DNA of 64,000 nt from M3007 sp964630705. GTDB taxonomy: Bacteria > Bacteroidota > Bacteroidia > Chitinophagales > Saprospiraceae. How positions within the stretch are numbered: position 1 is the first letter of the stretch; each line of letters starts with the position of its first letter. The DNA is taken from positions 1-64,000 of the forward strand of contig CAZVZH010000001.1 of NCBI GenBank assembly GCA_964630705.1. The letters are read 5' to 3'. Shown here in pieces: positions 7,598 to 15,372 of this stretch. The notes below the pieces were generated by a model. The model did not search any database. It was not told where the DNA came from and saw only the letters and a program-made list of their open reading frames with translations. The translations under genes were made by a program, and so were the position numbers.

Positions 7598-8554
7598 ATG
7601 AACCGTTGCCCGAATTGCGCCGCAGAGTTGATTTTCGGCGCCAAGTTTTGCCACCGTTGCGGCGACATGGTCGCCGAAAAAACCAAGGATTGTCCGGCTT
7701 GCGAACAGGCCAACCCGCTGGCCTCCGTTTTTTGCCACCATTGCGGTTTTCACTTTGAGGGCAAACAAGCCCGGGAACTGCGCTACGAGCCGCGCTATGC
7801 CCTGGAATTCGATTCCGAAACGATCGTCGAACAAGTTCGGGCCTTGTTTTTTCGCAGTTTGCGGGGTAGGGTAGAGGAGGAGCTCGACCCTACCCTGTAC
7901 AGCGAGTATGTGGAGCGGTTTTACCAATCCAAATTTCGCGAAGTGTATGGCGTGCGGGCCGGCCAGATTGCTGGCGAGGTGTTGGACTGCTGGGAGCAGC
8001 GCGGCGCAGAGGCCTTGCCGGAAATTGACCGGCGGCTCGACCAGGCTTTCGAAGGCCTGCTCGATTACTTTATCATTCAGTATTGCCCGGATTTGAACGG
8101 CGTGTTGTTGCCCAGCGCTATTCTCAAGTACGAACATGCCCGGCCCGGTAAAACTGATTTATGGGCAATGATTCAGGACTTTCTTGATTTTGACCATGAG
8201 GAAGAGGCATTTTACCTCGATTTTATTTCCATGCCTGAGCAGTATGTGGCCAATGCCTGCAAACGCTTCCTGAGCGCCGAACGTAAAGAGCGCGTATTCT
8301 TTATTTGCGATTTATCCCTGAACGGCAACTGCAAGGAGGGTTTTGCCATGACCGACCGGGCCTTGTACTGGCGCGCCCCGTTGGACAAAGCCCGAAGTGT
8401 TCAATACCGGGAGTTGCGCCTGGTGGTGCGGGAAAAAGATTGGTTGACGCTGAACGGGCATTTTTTTACGGCCAACCCTTCCTTGAATTTAAAGCTGTAT
8501 AAGCTGTTAAAAAAACTGCGCGGCTGGGAAGAGCCGGCCGGAGTGCCCGTCTGA
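7598..8554 (+). CDS. Double zinc-ribbon protein of unknown function
   Basis: Two N-terminal zinc ribbons are clear: CPNC (4-7) with CHRC (18-21), then CPAC (32-35) with CHHC (46-49). The remaining 270 residues have no signal or membrane segment and match no family I recognise; they are acidic and helix-rich in the first half (about 60-190) and more beta-like at the end (ALYWRAPLDKARSVQYRELRLVV), where a PH- or GRAM-like fold is conceivable (inference). Probably a cytoplasmic adaptor. Transcribed alone from its own promoter. The coding sequence contains a perfect inverted repeat (7864-7895). Confidence 0.65.
   Translation: MNRCPNCAAELIFGAKFCHRCGDMVAEKTKDCPACEQANPLASVFCHHCGFHFEGKQARELRYEPRYALEFDSETIVEQVRALFFRSLRGRVEEELDPTLYSEYVERFYQSKFREVYGVRAGQIAGEVLDCWEQRGAEALPEIDRRLDQAFEGLLDYFIIQYCPDLNGVLLPSAILKYEHARPGKTDLWAMIQDFLDFDHEEEAFYLDFISMPEQYVANACKRFLSAERKERVFFICDLSLNGNCKEGFAMTDRALYWRAPLDKARSVQYRELRLVVREKDWLTLNGHFFTANPSLNLKLYKLLKKLRGWEEPAGVPV
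7864..7895. repeat. Inverted repeat GGGTAGGGT / ACCCTACCC inside the zinc-ribbon gene
   Basis: Nine-base arms at 7864-7872 and 7887-7895 are perfect reverse complements with a 14-base loop. Each arm holds one copy of the octamer GGGTAGGG that recurs through the window. Confidence 0.6.
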
Positions 8555-8625
8555 GCAGGCTTGCGCGGCTGAACTTTTTTATTTTTTCCGTGGTTTAATG
8601 TTTGAATTTTTCCAGGGTGGGCGCT

Positions 8626-8633
8626 TAACTTTG
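8626..8633 (+). promoter_or_regulatory. Bacteroidota promoter for tRNA-His (TAACTTTG)
   Basis: Exact -7 element 13 bases before the tRNA 5' end. A TTTG at 8601-8604 lies 21 bases upstream, about where the -33 element is expected. Confidence 0.7.
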
Positions 8634-8646
8634 CCGCCCGTAAAGT

Positions 8647-8721
8647 GGAGATTGTAGCTCAGCCGGTTAGAGCGCAAGTTTGTGGCACTTGAGGCCGGGG
8701 GTTCGAATCCCCTCAGTCTCC
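8647..8721 (+). tRNA. tRNA-His (anticodon GTG)
   Basis: A full cloverleaf can be drawn. Acceptor GAGATTG pairs with CAGTCTC, the D arm is GCTC...GAGC, the anticodon stem is CAAGT/ACTTG around loop TTGTGGC (anticodon GTG), the variable loop is AGGCC and the T arm is GGGGG-TTCGAAT-CCCCT. An encoded extra G at position -1 (8647) faces C73 (8721), the identity signature of tRNA-His. CCA is not encoded in full. Promoter and terminator flank it closely, so it is a one-gene transcript. Confidence 0.96.
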
Positions 8722-8730
8722 CACCTGATA

Positions 8731-8771
8731 AAACGGGCGGATGGTTTTGCACCACCGCCCGTTTCTTTTTT
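8731..8771 (+). terminator. Intrinsic terminator of tRNA-His
   Basis: Perfect 10-bp stem AAACGGGCGG (8731-8740) with CCGCCCGTTT (8755-8764), extended inside by TGGT/ACCA, then TTTCTTTTTT. Confidence 0.85.
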
Positions 8772-8782
8772 AGAAACTCAAG

Positions 8783-9268
8783 TTATTTTTTCGGATTGAC
8801 CAAACCGATCAGGCGCACCGTACTTTCATTTGGAAAGGTATTAGCGGTGATATAAACCGTTTTGCGTTGGTTGCCGACCTTCATTTCGGTGTTAAATTTC
8901 ACGAGAATTTCGCCGCTGGCGCCCGGCGCTACCGGTTCTTCCGGCCATTTAGGAATAGTGCAACCGCAGGAGGAGCGGGCATTTAGAATCGTGAGCGGAA
9001 CATTGCCGGTATTCGTAAATTTGAACCGGTGTTCTATGATATCCCCCTCGGTAGCGGTACCGAAATCGTACTCTTCCAGGTCATATTTGATCCGCGCCAG
9101 TTTGGTAGAGTCGGTAGGAAGGTCGGCTGTAACCGGATTTTTAATCATTTGGCTGTTGGGGCCGCCTTCGCTGCGAATTTCCTGGACGGCTTCTCCGCTG
9201 TTGTTCTGGCAGGCGGCGAAGAGCGTAGCGGTAAAAAAGAACACTGCGATTTTGTTTTGCATATCCAT
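8783..9268 (-). CDS. DUF1573-domain lipoprotein
   Basis: About 161 residues. The signal ends in FAAC (lipobox). The DUF1573 domain covers roughly the last 100 residues: YDFGTATEGDIIEHRFKFTN, then the hallmark SSCGCTIPKWP and PVAPGASGEILVKFN, an ASPM-SPD-2-Hydin-like immunoglobulin fold. Function unknown; probably a periplasmic or surface lipoprotein. Start set at 9268 because a one-mismatch -7 element (GAACTTTG on the minus strand, 9287-9294) overlaps the longer ATG at 9289; 9262 is also possible. Divergent from aroK. Confidence 0.82.
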   Translation of the reverse strand: MDMQNKIAVFFFTATLFAACQNNSGEAVQEIRSEGGPNSQMIKNPVTADLPTDSTKLARIKYDLEEYDFGTATEGDIIEHRFKFTNTGNVPLTILNARSSCGCTIPKWPEEPVAPGASGEILVKFNTEMKVGNQRKTVYITANTFPNESTVRLIGLVNPKK

Positions 9269-9334
9269 GTTGTTTGGTTCGGGCGGCAAAGTTCTGGATA
9301 ATCATCTGGCTCAAGGTTGTATATTTTGCAAAAA

Positions 9335-9865
9335 ATGATTTTTCTGCTGGGATTTATGGGGGCTGGTAAAAGTTATTGGGGGCGCCGGCTTGCGCAGTAT
9401 GGTGGCCTGCCTTTTTATGACCTGGACTCCAGTCTGGCAGCCGTGTCGGGCTTGAGCGTTGCCCAATATTTTGACCGGTATGGGGAGCTTGCCTTCCGGC
9501 GCCTGGAGCGACAGGTTTTGCAGGAATCCGTAGCATTGCCTCCCGGTATTATGGCCACAGGAGGCGGTACGCCCTGTTTTTTTGATAACATGGCCTGGAT
9601 GAATGCGCAGGGCGAAACGGTATACCTGGAAGTACCCACCGAGGTTTTGGCCGGGCGGCTGCGGTCCGAAATTGCCCAGCGACCTTTGTTGGCCGGGGTG
9701 GCGATAGAGTCGCTTTCAGCGAAAGTGGAGGCGCTGTTGAAGGACCGGGAGCCGTGGTATGCCCAGGCGCGACACCTTGTGCCCTATACACACGACTCTT
9801 CCAAATTTTGGGAACAGTTAACCGCCTTTTTTGAAATGGTAAAACAACGCGGGAACATCCATTAA
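9335..9865 (+). CDS. aroK: Shikimate kinase
   Basis: Phosphorylates shikimate (fifth step of the chorismate pathway). 176 residues from ATG 9335 (MIFLLGFMGAGKS); the Walker A GFMGAGKS lies at 6-13, the shikimate-binding DLD at 29-31, the ATGGGTPC motif near 79-86 and the lid arginine in QRPLL near 116. The in-frame ATG at 9317 sits on the TATATTTTG promoter-like sequence, so the shorter start is preferred. A single-gene unit; no other aro gene is nearby. Confidence 0.93.
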   Translation: MIFLLGFMGAGKSYWGRRLAQYGGLPFYDLDSSLAAVSGLSVAQYFDRYGELAFRRLERQVLQESVALPPGIMATGGGTPCFFDNMAWMNAQGETVYLEVPTEVLAGRLRSEIAQRPLLAGVAIESLSAKVEALLKDREPWYAQARHLVPYTHDSSKFWEQLTAFFEMVKQRGNIH

Positions 9866-10184
9866 GCTGGACTCCAGCCTTTTTTAAACCCGAAATCGTG
9901 TCAGACTAGATTTTGAAAAAACGGACTCTAAGGGGTGGCCGACTAAGAGAATTATGACAAGATTTACAGGATTACCAGAATTTATGGGATTTAGGAGCCA
10001 GACTGGCTTCTAAAATCCTGGTGATCCTGTAAATCCTCGTATAAAAAAAGCGTCTTCCTACGGCTGGGAACCGATTACATCAAGCGTAAATGATGAACAT
10101 CATAGTAAAAACGGGATGTTCGTAATTTCAAAAAACCTTGCTCCGGGCGCTTAAAAAGCGCTTTATTAAGTTACCCAGAAGGCT
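9866..10184. other. Intergenic region between aroK and recQ
   Basis: 319 bases with no coding frame I believe in. It holds the 75-base hairpin repeat annotated separately (9961-10035), a short inverted repeat GAACATC/GATGTTC (about 10094-10121) and a small GCGCTT/AAGCGC hairpin near the recQ stop. No tRNA or obvious riboswitch. Confidence 0.6.
9961..10035. repeat. Intergenic long hairpin repeat (MITE-like)
   Basis: Outer arms 9961-9978 (GATTTACAGGATTACCAG) and 10018-10035 are reverse complements with one mismatch in 18. Inside, GATTTAGGAGCCA pairs imperfectly with TGGCTTCTAAAATC, so nearly the whole 75 bases can fold into one hairpin. The 'gatttacaggatta' type of arm is, from memory, a dispersed intergenic repeat of Bacteroidota genomes. 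Only one copy is present in this window. Confidence 0.7.
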
Positions 10185-12092
10185 CTAATCCGGCAAGCGC
10201 AGTTTCCCATCCGCTGATTCGCGCAGTTTGCCTTCATCGAGCAGGTAGTCTAAAACCTGGGTCACTTCCGCTTGCTGCCGAAGGGCAAATGCTTTTAAAA
10301 TTTCTTCCAGGGGCAGGTTTTCTTTTTGGAGTAGTTTGAAGATTTTTTGCTCCAGGGAATGAAAGGCAGCGCTTGGCAGATCATCCTCCCGGTTTCTGCC
10401 CGTGCAAATATCGCAGATGCCGCAGGCGGGGCTGGAGTTTTCTCCAAAATAGGCCAGCAGGAGTTGGCTTCTGCATTGGCGGGTTTCGGCGTATCGAATT
10501 GCCGCCTCCAAGCGGTTGCGGCTTCGCTCCTTTCTAAAAGTGAATTTTTCAATATCGATGGTCAGATTGTTGGCGGCAACCCGTTCTTGGATCAGAACCA
10601 GCATGGGGAGCGCTACTGCTGGCTGGTAACTGAGGATGCCGACTTCGCCGGCATTTTTTAAGGTCTGTTCCACGGCATCCTGCGGCATGTTGGCATGCCG
10701 GGCCACTACGGCGGTGCTGATTTCCACCACGTCATTTTGGATGCCGGGGTAGGCTCTCAGGAGGACTTTGGTGACTTTGTCGGCCAATTTGTTGCGGAGT
10801 TGGTAATCGTACAGTTCTTCCCTGCTGGCAGTAATATGCACACGGGGCATAGCGCCGGCCTGATCCAAAATCAGGATCCATCCTTCCTGTTCGAGCAGTC
10901 GCAAGGCCGCCATGGCCGGCGCTTGGTCGAGCCGGTAGCTTTGGCAAAAGTGTTGAAAGTCAAAGGGGAAAGCCTCGCCCTGGCCGGCGCCTACAGCCAG
11001 TTGGGTATAGGCGCCGAGCGCCTGGTATACCCGACGGATCAGGTCAATTTCGGGAAAACTTAAATTCCACTGATACCGGAGTTGATCGGCGTCGACAGGT
11101 TGGTACAACAATACAGCATACGACTTTTTGCCGTCGCGTCCGGCTCGTCCGGCTTCCTGAAAATAAGCCTCCAGGCTATCCGGTATGGACAGGTGGATAA
11201 CGAGGCGTACATCTGGCTTATCGATACCCATGCCAAAAGCGTTCGTGCAAGCCATGATCCGGATGCGTCCCTGCATCCAGTCGAGCTGTTTTTGGGTCCG
11301 CTCTTCCATCGACAAGCCGGCATGGTAAAAATCGGCGCTGATGCGGTGTTGCCGCAAGAATTCGGCGATGCGCTGAGTTTCACCGCGGTTGCGCAGATAA
11401 ATGAGGCCGCTGCCTTTCACATTCCGGAGAATGTCGAGCAGCTTGGTTTGTTTTTGCTCTTCGTACAACACCGAATACGACAAGTTGGCCCGCTGAAAAC
11501 TTTGTTGAAACACCGCCGGGTTGGAACAGCCGAGTTTTTCCAAGATATCGCTTACCACATCGGGAGTGGCCGTGGCTGTCAGGGCCAGGAGGGGAGTATC
11601 CGGCATGATTTTCCGTATGGCGGCAATTTGCAAATACGGCGGCCGAAAATCGTATCCCCATTGGCTGACGCAATGCGCCTCATCGACTGCCAGTAAGTTA
11701 ACCTGCATGCGCCGGATGCGTTCGCGGCCCAGGTCAGTCTGCAAGCGTTCAGGGCTGAGGTAGAGCAATTTATAGGCGCCGTTGCAGGCGTTTTCAAAAA
11801 CGATGTCCAGTTCACGGCGGCTCATGCCCGAGTAGATGGCTGCCGCCGGGATGCCGCGTTGGCGTAGTTGGGCCACCTGATCTTTCATGAGCGCAATCAG
11901 GGGAGAGATCACCAGGCAAAGGCCTTCGCGGCACAGCGCCGGCACCTGATAGCAAATGGATTTCCCTCCGCCGGTTGGGAGCAGCGCCAAGGTGTCGTTG
12001 CCTTTCAATACCGAATGGATAATATCCTCCTGCATGGGGCGGAAGGCTTCGTATTTCCAGTATTGTTTTAAAACTGCGAGTGGGTTAGACAC
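10185..12092 (-). CDS. recQ: RecQ-family ATP-dependent DNA helicase
   Basis: 3'-5' DNA helicase, 635 residues. Walker A is LLPTGGGKS (37-45), the DEAH box is VDEAH (136-140) with CVSQWGYDFRPPY after it, and the helicase C motif QEAGRAGRDG is present. The zinc cysteines C540, C557, C560 and C563 (CGICDIC) lie far downstream of the helicase core, after about 180 residues that include winged-helix-like segments; in E. coli RecQ the zinc site follows the core directly. No HRDC domain is evident; the last 70 residues may be a small winged helix. This fits the second RecQ subfamily common in Bacteroidota. Own promoter at 12116-12123. Confidence 0.93.
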   Translation of the reverse strand: MSNPLAVLKQYWKYEAFRPMQEDIIHSVLKGNDTLALLPTGGGKSICYQVPALCREGLCLVISPLIALMKDQVAQLRQRGIPAAAIYSGMSRRELDIVFENACNGAYKLLYLSPERLQTDLGRERIRRMQVNLLAVDEAHCVSQWGYDFRPPYLQIAAIRKIMPDTPLLALTATATPDVVSDILEKLGCSNPAVFQQSFQRANLSYSVLYEEQKQTKLLDILRNVKGSGLIYLRNRGETQRIAEFLRQHRISADFYHAGLSMEERTQKQLDWMQGRIRIMACTNAFGMGIDKPDVRLVIHLSIPDSLEAYFQEAGRAGRDGKKSYAVLLYQPVDADQLRYQWNLSFPEIDLIRRVYQALGAYTQLAVGAGQGEAFPFDFQHFCQSYRLDQAPAMAALRLLEQEGWILILDQAGAMPRVHITASREELYDYQLRNKLADKVTKVLLRAYPGIQNDVVEISTAVVARHANMPQDAVEQTLKNAGEVGILSYQPAVALPMLVLIQERVAANNLTIDIEKFTFRKERSRNRLEAAIRYAETRQCRSQLLLAYFGENSSPACGICDICTGRNREDDLPSAAFHSLEQKIFKLLQKENLPLEEILKAFALRQQAEVTQVLDYLLDEGKLRESADGKLRLPD

Positions 12093-12115
12093 GGCCGGAG
12101 CTTTTGGATCAAGGC

Positions 12116-12123
12116 CAAAAATA
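12116..12123 (-). promoter_or_regulatory. Bacteroidota -7 element (TATTTTTG on minus strand) for recQ
   Basis: Exact TAnnTTTG match, 23 bases before the recQ ATG. Confidence 0.65.
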
Positions 12124-12168
12124 CCTTGTTTTCGCGGAAGGTCCGGGCGATTAGGGCTGCGTGGGCAT

Positions 12169-12204
12169 AAAAAATCCCGGGTTCACTTGTATGGTGAACC
12201 CGGG
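12169..12204 (-). terminator. Intrinsic terminator of tRNA-Ser
   Basis: Perfect 11-bp stem CCCGGGTTCAC (12176-12186) with GTGAACCCGGG (12194-12204), 7-base loop; on the minus strand it is followed by ATTTTTT. It lies 13 bases past the tRNA 3' end. Confidence 0.9.
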
Positions 12205-12217
12205 AAGATCAAAAGGG

Positions 12218-12305
12218 CGGAGGAGGAGGGATTCGAACCCCCGGTACCCTTTCGGGCACGCCGGTTTTCAAGACCGGTGCAATCAACCAGCTCTGCCACT
12301 CCTCC
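12218..12305 (-). tRNA. tRNA-Ser (anticodon TGA)
   Basis: Class II tRNA of 88 bases. Acceptor GGAGGAG/CTCCTCC with discriminator G, anticodon stem CCGGT/ACCGG around loop CTTGAAA (anticodon TGA), a long variable arm GCCC-GAAA-GGGT and T arm with GGTTCGAATCC. CCA is not encoded. Promoter upstream and a strong terminator downstream make it a single-gene transcript. Confidence 0.96.
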
Positions 12306-12319
12306 GGAACTGAGCCGCG

Positions 12320-12327
12320 CAAAGGTA
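12320..12327 (-). promoter_or_regulatory. Bacteroidota -7 element (TACCTTTG on minus strand) for tRNA-Ser
   Basis: Exact TAnnTTTG match 15 bases before the tRNA 5' end, the same geometry as at tRNA-His. Confidence 0.7.
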
Positions 12328-12386
12328 GAAAAATCCGGGGTGTGGATACAAGCCTTTTCCAAGTTCGTTAATAAGACAACGGGCGA

Positions 12387-13427
12387 TTAGCGGGCGCTGA
12401 CCGGTACCGACATTTTTACCGGCACATCGTAGTTTTTGTCGATGTTGTTGAAAAAGGTGTCGAGGTATCGGTGCATCATCCGGGTTTCTTCCCGGGGCAA
12501 GTGTTTGGAATAGCAAAGGTCGTAGAAGTCCTTCTGCGCGCTTTTTAGCACTTGAGTTGCCTGGCGCAGCGCTTCTTTGGTAATTCCATTGCTCATCAGA
12601 TACCGGTCCATCACCGATTCCAGGCCTGCATCGGAAGAGGGGCTGGCATACGGAGCGGCTACCAGGCCGGAAAAATCGAAGTCGTAGGGCGCCACCAGAA
12701 TTTTTGAAAAGGCTTTGGATCGGATCAGGCGCACATTCCGTTGCATGGGGATGTCCCAGTCGGTATTGCCGATCATGTATTCGAACATGGCTACCAAAGC
12801 TGCTTGTTGGGCTACCAGGCTGTCGGCCGGCAATCCATACTGATCCAGTTCGACGCCTTGCAGGCGGGCAGCGGTTTCTTCATTGTCTTCAACCAACAGC
12901 CCGTACATGATTTTGGCTTCGTTGCCGGCGTGGTTGTCGCGGAGGGTCACGCGCACCAGCCGGGCGCGTACGCACACATGGGTGAGCCGTTCGAACATCT
13001 GGTAGATCAGGTACTCTTTCACCATCAGGGCGTCGCCTTGGCGGGTGTTGAAGCAAGGCAGCACCAACTTCAATTCGTTCAGGCTATCGACCAAACCCTG
13101 CTCTTGCAGGGTCTTTTTCGGCAGTTTTATTTTAAGCGGCGGGACCTCGGCGATCTTTCTCCTGAATTTTCCTTTGGGCATCAATTTGACAGTGTACGAT
13201 TTCCCATTCGCCAGGGTTAAAATGCCGGGTTCATATTCGGTGCTGCGCCGGTCGGCCAGCAGGGTAGTGAGGTCGGCTTCTAGGGTGATTTCAGCCGCTT
13301 CCTTAGCAGTGAGGTACTCAAAAAAGGTTTGTGGCGCAGCGCCGGTTTGGGACTGTCCAAGTTCAGAAATTAAAAGCAACAGGAGGAGGGTTGCCAGATA
13401 TGGTGTACTTAATTTTATAGCACGCAT
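12387..13427 (-). CDS. Secreted protein with a CotH-like kinase signature
   Basis: 346 residues with a signal peptide (about 1-26, ...GQSQ). Not confidently placed in a family. Three features recall the atypical protein-kinase fold of CotH: KEYLIYQMFERL (137-148), the loop MIGNTDWDIPMQRNVRL (218-233) and the aspartate-rich PYDFDFSG (247-254), comparable to catalytic and metal-binding loops. The N-terminal 110 residues are beta-rich with many lysines (FRRKIAEVPPLKIKLPKK), as in the region before CotH domains. Substrate and activity are unknown. Leader about 55 bases, holding a perfect inverted repeat close to the ATG. Confidence 0.55.
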   Translation of the reverse strand: MRAIKLSTPYLATLLLLLLISELGQSQTGAAPQTFFEYLTAKEAAEITLEADLTTLLADRRSTEYEPGILTLANGKSYTVKLMPKGKFRRKIAEVPPLKIKLPKKTLQEQGLVDSLNELKLVLPCFNTRQGDALMVKEYLIYQMFERLTHVCVRARLVRVTLRDNHAGNEAKIMYGLLVEDNEETAARLQGVELDQYGLPADSLVAQQAALVAMFEYMIGNTDWDIPMQRNVRLIRSKAFSKILVAPYDFDFSGLVAAPYASPSSDAGLESVMDRYLMSNGITKEALRQATQVLKSAQKDFYDLCYSKHLPREETRMMHRYLDTFFNNIDKNYDVPVKMSVPVSAR

Positions 13428-13431
13428 GAGT

Positions 13432-13448
13432 ACAGAATTTAATTCTGT
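13432..13448. repeat. Perfect inverted repeat ACAGAATT-T-AATTCTGT in the leader of the CotH-like gene
   Basis: 8-bp arms around one central base, ending 5 bases before the minus-strand ATG. It would cover the ribosome-binding region or serve as an operator. Confidence 0.55.
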
Positions 13449-13489
13449 GAATGTAAGCGGAAAACGAGACCTTTCGCCAACCGCTTTTG

Positions 13490-13497
13490 CAAATGTA
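13490..13497 (-). promoter_or_regulatory. Bacteroidota -7 element (TACATTTG on minus strand)
   Basis: Exact TAnnTTTG match about 62 bases before the ATG of the CotH-like gene. Confidence 0.55.
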
Positions 13498-13704
13498 ATT
13501 TAAAATATAATTCTGCGAAAGGCGTAATATTGCTTGCTGTGCAAAATTATTGCCAAATTAACATTGCGATTCAGGAGAATGTTCCTTTTGTGCCCTGTTT
13601 TTATTTTTCTTTTTTTAATAAAATTCAGGTCCGCCAAGCACACTTTTTTAGCAACTCGAAGCCAAATTGACCGCTTTGCCCGGGAGATTGCGCGCCGGTC
13701 TGTT

Positions 13705-13712
13705 TATCTTTG
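13705..13712 (+). promoter_or_regulatory. Bacteroidota -7 element (TATCTTTG) for the metalloprotease
   Basis: Exact TAnnTTTG match followed by C, 53 bases before the ATG at 13766. Confidence 0.6.
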
Positions 13713-13765
13713 CAGAAGGCTGGTTGTACCAGGCTGGCCATTAACTTTTTACAATAAAATTTGCA

Positions 13766-15310
13766 ATGAAAAAAATCTCGTTTTTGCTCTTCCTCCTAGG
13801 TTTTGTAACCGGTTCTGTTGTCGGCCAGGAATTGCCTGGGGTTTGCGGCAACAGTACAGAAGATCAACTTCAATATGAATCGCGCTTATTGAACAACTTG
13901 GCTAAAGCCGATGCGGGAGGTGTTTTCCAGCGCGGCGCTATTCAATATGTGCCCGTGCATTTCCACCTGGTGGGCGACGCGCAGGGAAATGGCAAAGTCA
14001 AAGAGGTGCGCGTCCTGGATCAACTCTGCGCCCTGAACTCGGCTTTTGAGTCCACGGAGTTCCGTTTTTACCTGGCGCCGCATCCGACAAAAGGATTATT
14101 CAACTACACCATCAACGCGACGAATGTTTACAACAACCAGGACGCCTGGTTTACCATGAACTCCAACCGGCATCCCAACGCCATCAATATTTACATTGTG
14201 GAGGATGCGGTTTCCGGGAACAATAATCCTGGCTTGACCCTGGCTTATTACAACATTCCCCGCGATTGGATTGTGAGCCGCAAAGACCGCATCAACGGCT
14301 CCAAGACGAATTCCACCCTTCCGCATGAAGTGGGGCACTTTTTCAGCCTCATGCATACTTTTTTGGGTTACGAAAGCAATCCGTTCGACTCCGCCGACCC
14401 GACCTGGCCCAAAGCGCCGGTCACTTCTCCCGGTGGCCAGGCAACCGAGCGCGTCAATGGAACCAACTGCTCCACCGCCGCCGACCGCATTTGCGATACG
14501 CCTCCGGATTACAATTTTGGCCTGGGCAACGGCAGCTGCACCTACACCGGCGGCGCGCAAGACCCGCTGGGCACACCGGTCGACCCGATGGAAAACAACA
14601 TGATGGGCTATTTTGAAACCTGTTCGAATTATGTGTTTACCCCGCAGCAAAATGCTGCCATGCAGGCTGACCTCGCCTCTTCAGCGCGGAATTATCTGGA
14701 TAATAATTTCACACCGGTTTCAACGGAAATCAACACTCCTGCCAATTTGTTGGTAGCTCCGGCATCGGGCGCCAATGTCCCGTTTTATAATGAAGTGCTG
14801 GTAGAGTGGCAAAGCCTTCCGGAGGCGAAGTACTACCTGCTGGAATTTGATATTATCAGTACCTACGTTTCTCCCTTGTCGCAGTCCTTCATCGTCGATA
14901 CCAATTCCAAACTAGTCACTACGCTGGAGCCCAACCGCAATTACTACTGGCGCGTTCGGCCGTTCAACGAATACGTCACCTGCGCTACGCCGCGCCAGCG
15001 TACGTTCCGTACCTCTACTGTTTCGGCAGTCCACACTATTCCGGACCTGACTGCCTGGCAAGTGGCGCCCAACCCGGTGAAAAGTGGTCAGCCGATCAAC
15101 TTGTTTTTGCAAACGGCCAAGGGCTTCGAGGCATCTGTCCGGGTGTTTGACGCTACCGGCCGGCAGGTGTTCGAACAAAACAGCATTCCGGTTTCGGCAG
15201 GCGACCAACAGATCGAACTGACTACCGGCGCGCTGAACAGCGGTTTTTATACGGTGCTCCTGCAAACGCAGGACGGACAGGTGGCCCGGAAGGTGTCGGT
15301 GGTGCAGTAA
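13766..15310 (+). CDS. Secreted M43-family zinc metalloprotease with T9SS sorting domain
   Basis: 514 residues exported by Sec and then by the type IX system. Signal peptide 1-20. The zinc site HEVGHFFSLMH (187-197) fits HExxHxxxxxH of metzincins; together with the downstream Met-turn (NNMMGYFETC, near 275) and paired cysteines it indicates the pappalysin/M43 family. A fibronectin-III-like module follows (about 330-420; ALLVEWQSLPEAKYYLLEF-like spacing and NRNYYWRVRPFN). The last 80 residues are a type A T9SS domain: WQVAPNPVKSGQPI, VFDATGRQVF, LNSGFYTVLLQT. Probably degrades extracellular protein. Own promoter, terminator at 15336-15372. Confidence 0.92.
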   Translation: MKKISFLLFLLGFVTGSVVGQELPGVCGNSTEDQLQYESRLLNNLAKADAGGVFQRGAIQYVPVHFHLVGDAQGNGKVKEVRVLDQLCALNSAFESTEFRFYLAPHPTKGLFNYTINATNVYNNQDAWFTMNSNRHPNAINIYIVEDAVSGNNNPGLTLAYYNIPRDWIVSRKDRINGSKTNSTLPHEVGHFFSLMHTFLGYESNPFDSADPTWPKAPVTSPGGQATERVNGTNCSTAADRICDTPPDYNFGLGNGSCTYTGGAQDPLGTPVDPMENNMMGYFETCSNYVFTPQQNAAMQADLASSARNYLDNNFTPVSTEINTPANLLVAPASGANVPFYNEVLVEWQSLPEAKYYLLEFDIISTYVSPLSQSFIVDTNSKLVTTLEPNRNYYWRVRPFNEYVTCATPRQRTFRTSTVSAVHTIPDLTAWQVAPNPVKSGQPINLFLQTAKGFEASVRVFDATGRQVFEQNSIPVSAGDQQIELTTGALNSGFYTVLLQTQDGQVARKVSVVQ

Positions 15311-15335
15311 AAAATACAGTTTCAAGCGCTACACC

Positions 15336-15372
15336 AACAGGCTTGGCTTCTCCCGCAGAAGTCAAGCCTGTT
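15336..15372 (+). terminator. Hairpin terminator between the protease and DUF423 genes
   Basis: 16-bp stem (15336-15351 with 15357-15372, one G-T pair, 5-base loop) followed on the plus strand by ACTTTTA. Its right arm overlaps the stop of the convergent DUF423 gene. Confidence 0.75.

Larger units (their letters stand above)
13428..13765. other. Divergent promoter region between the CotH-like and protease genes
   Basis: 338 AT-rich bases. It contains -7 elements for both neighbours (13490-13497 minus, 13705-13712 plus) and the inverted repeat at 13432-13448. No credible gene; a 114-codon plus-strand frame crosses the protease start and has no family features. Confidence 0.6.

Noticed and set aside
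8555..8600. T-rich stretch after the zinc-ribbon gene as a terminator
   Set aside because: A T-run is present but no convincing stem precedes it.
10094..10170. Short hairpins (GAACATC/GATGTTC and GCGCTT/AAGCGC) as recQ terminator
   Set aside because: Stems of 6-7 bp without a T run on the minus strand; too weak to call.
13534..13878. 114-codon plus-strand frame
   Set aside because: It overlaps the start of the metalloprotease in another frame, and its translation has no family or signal features.
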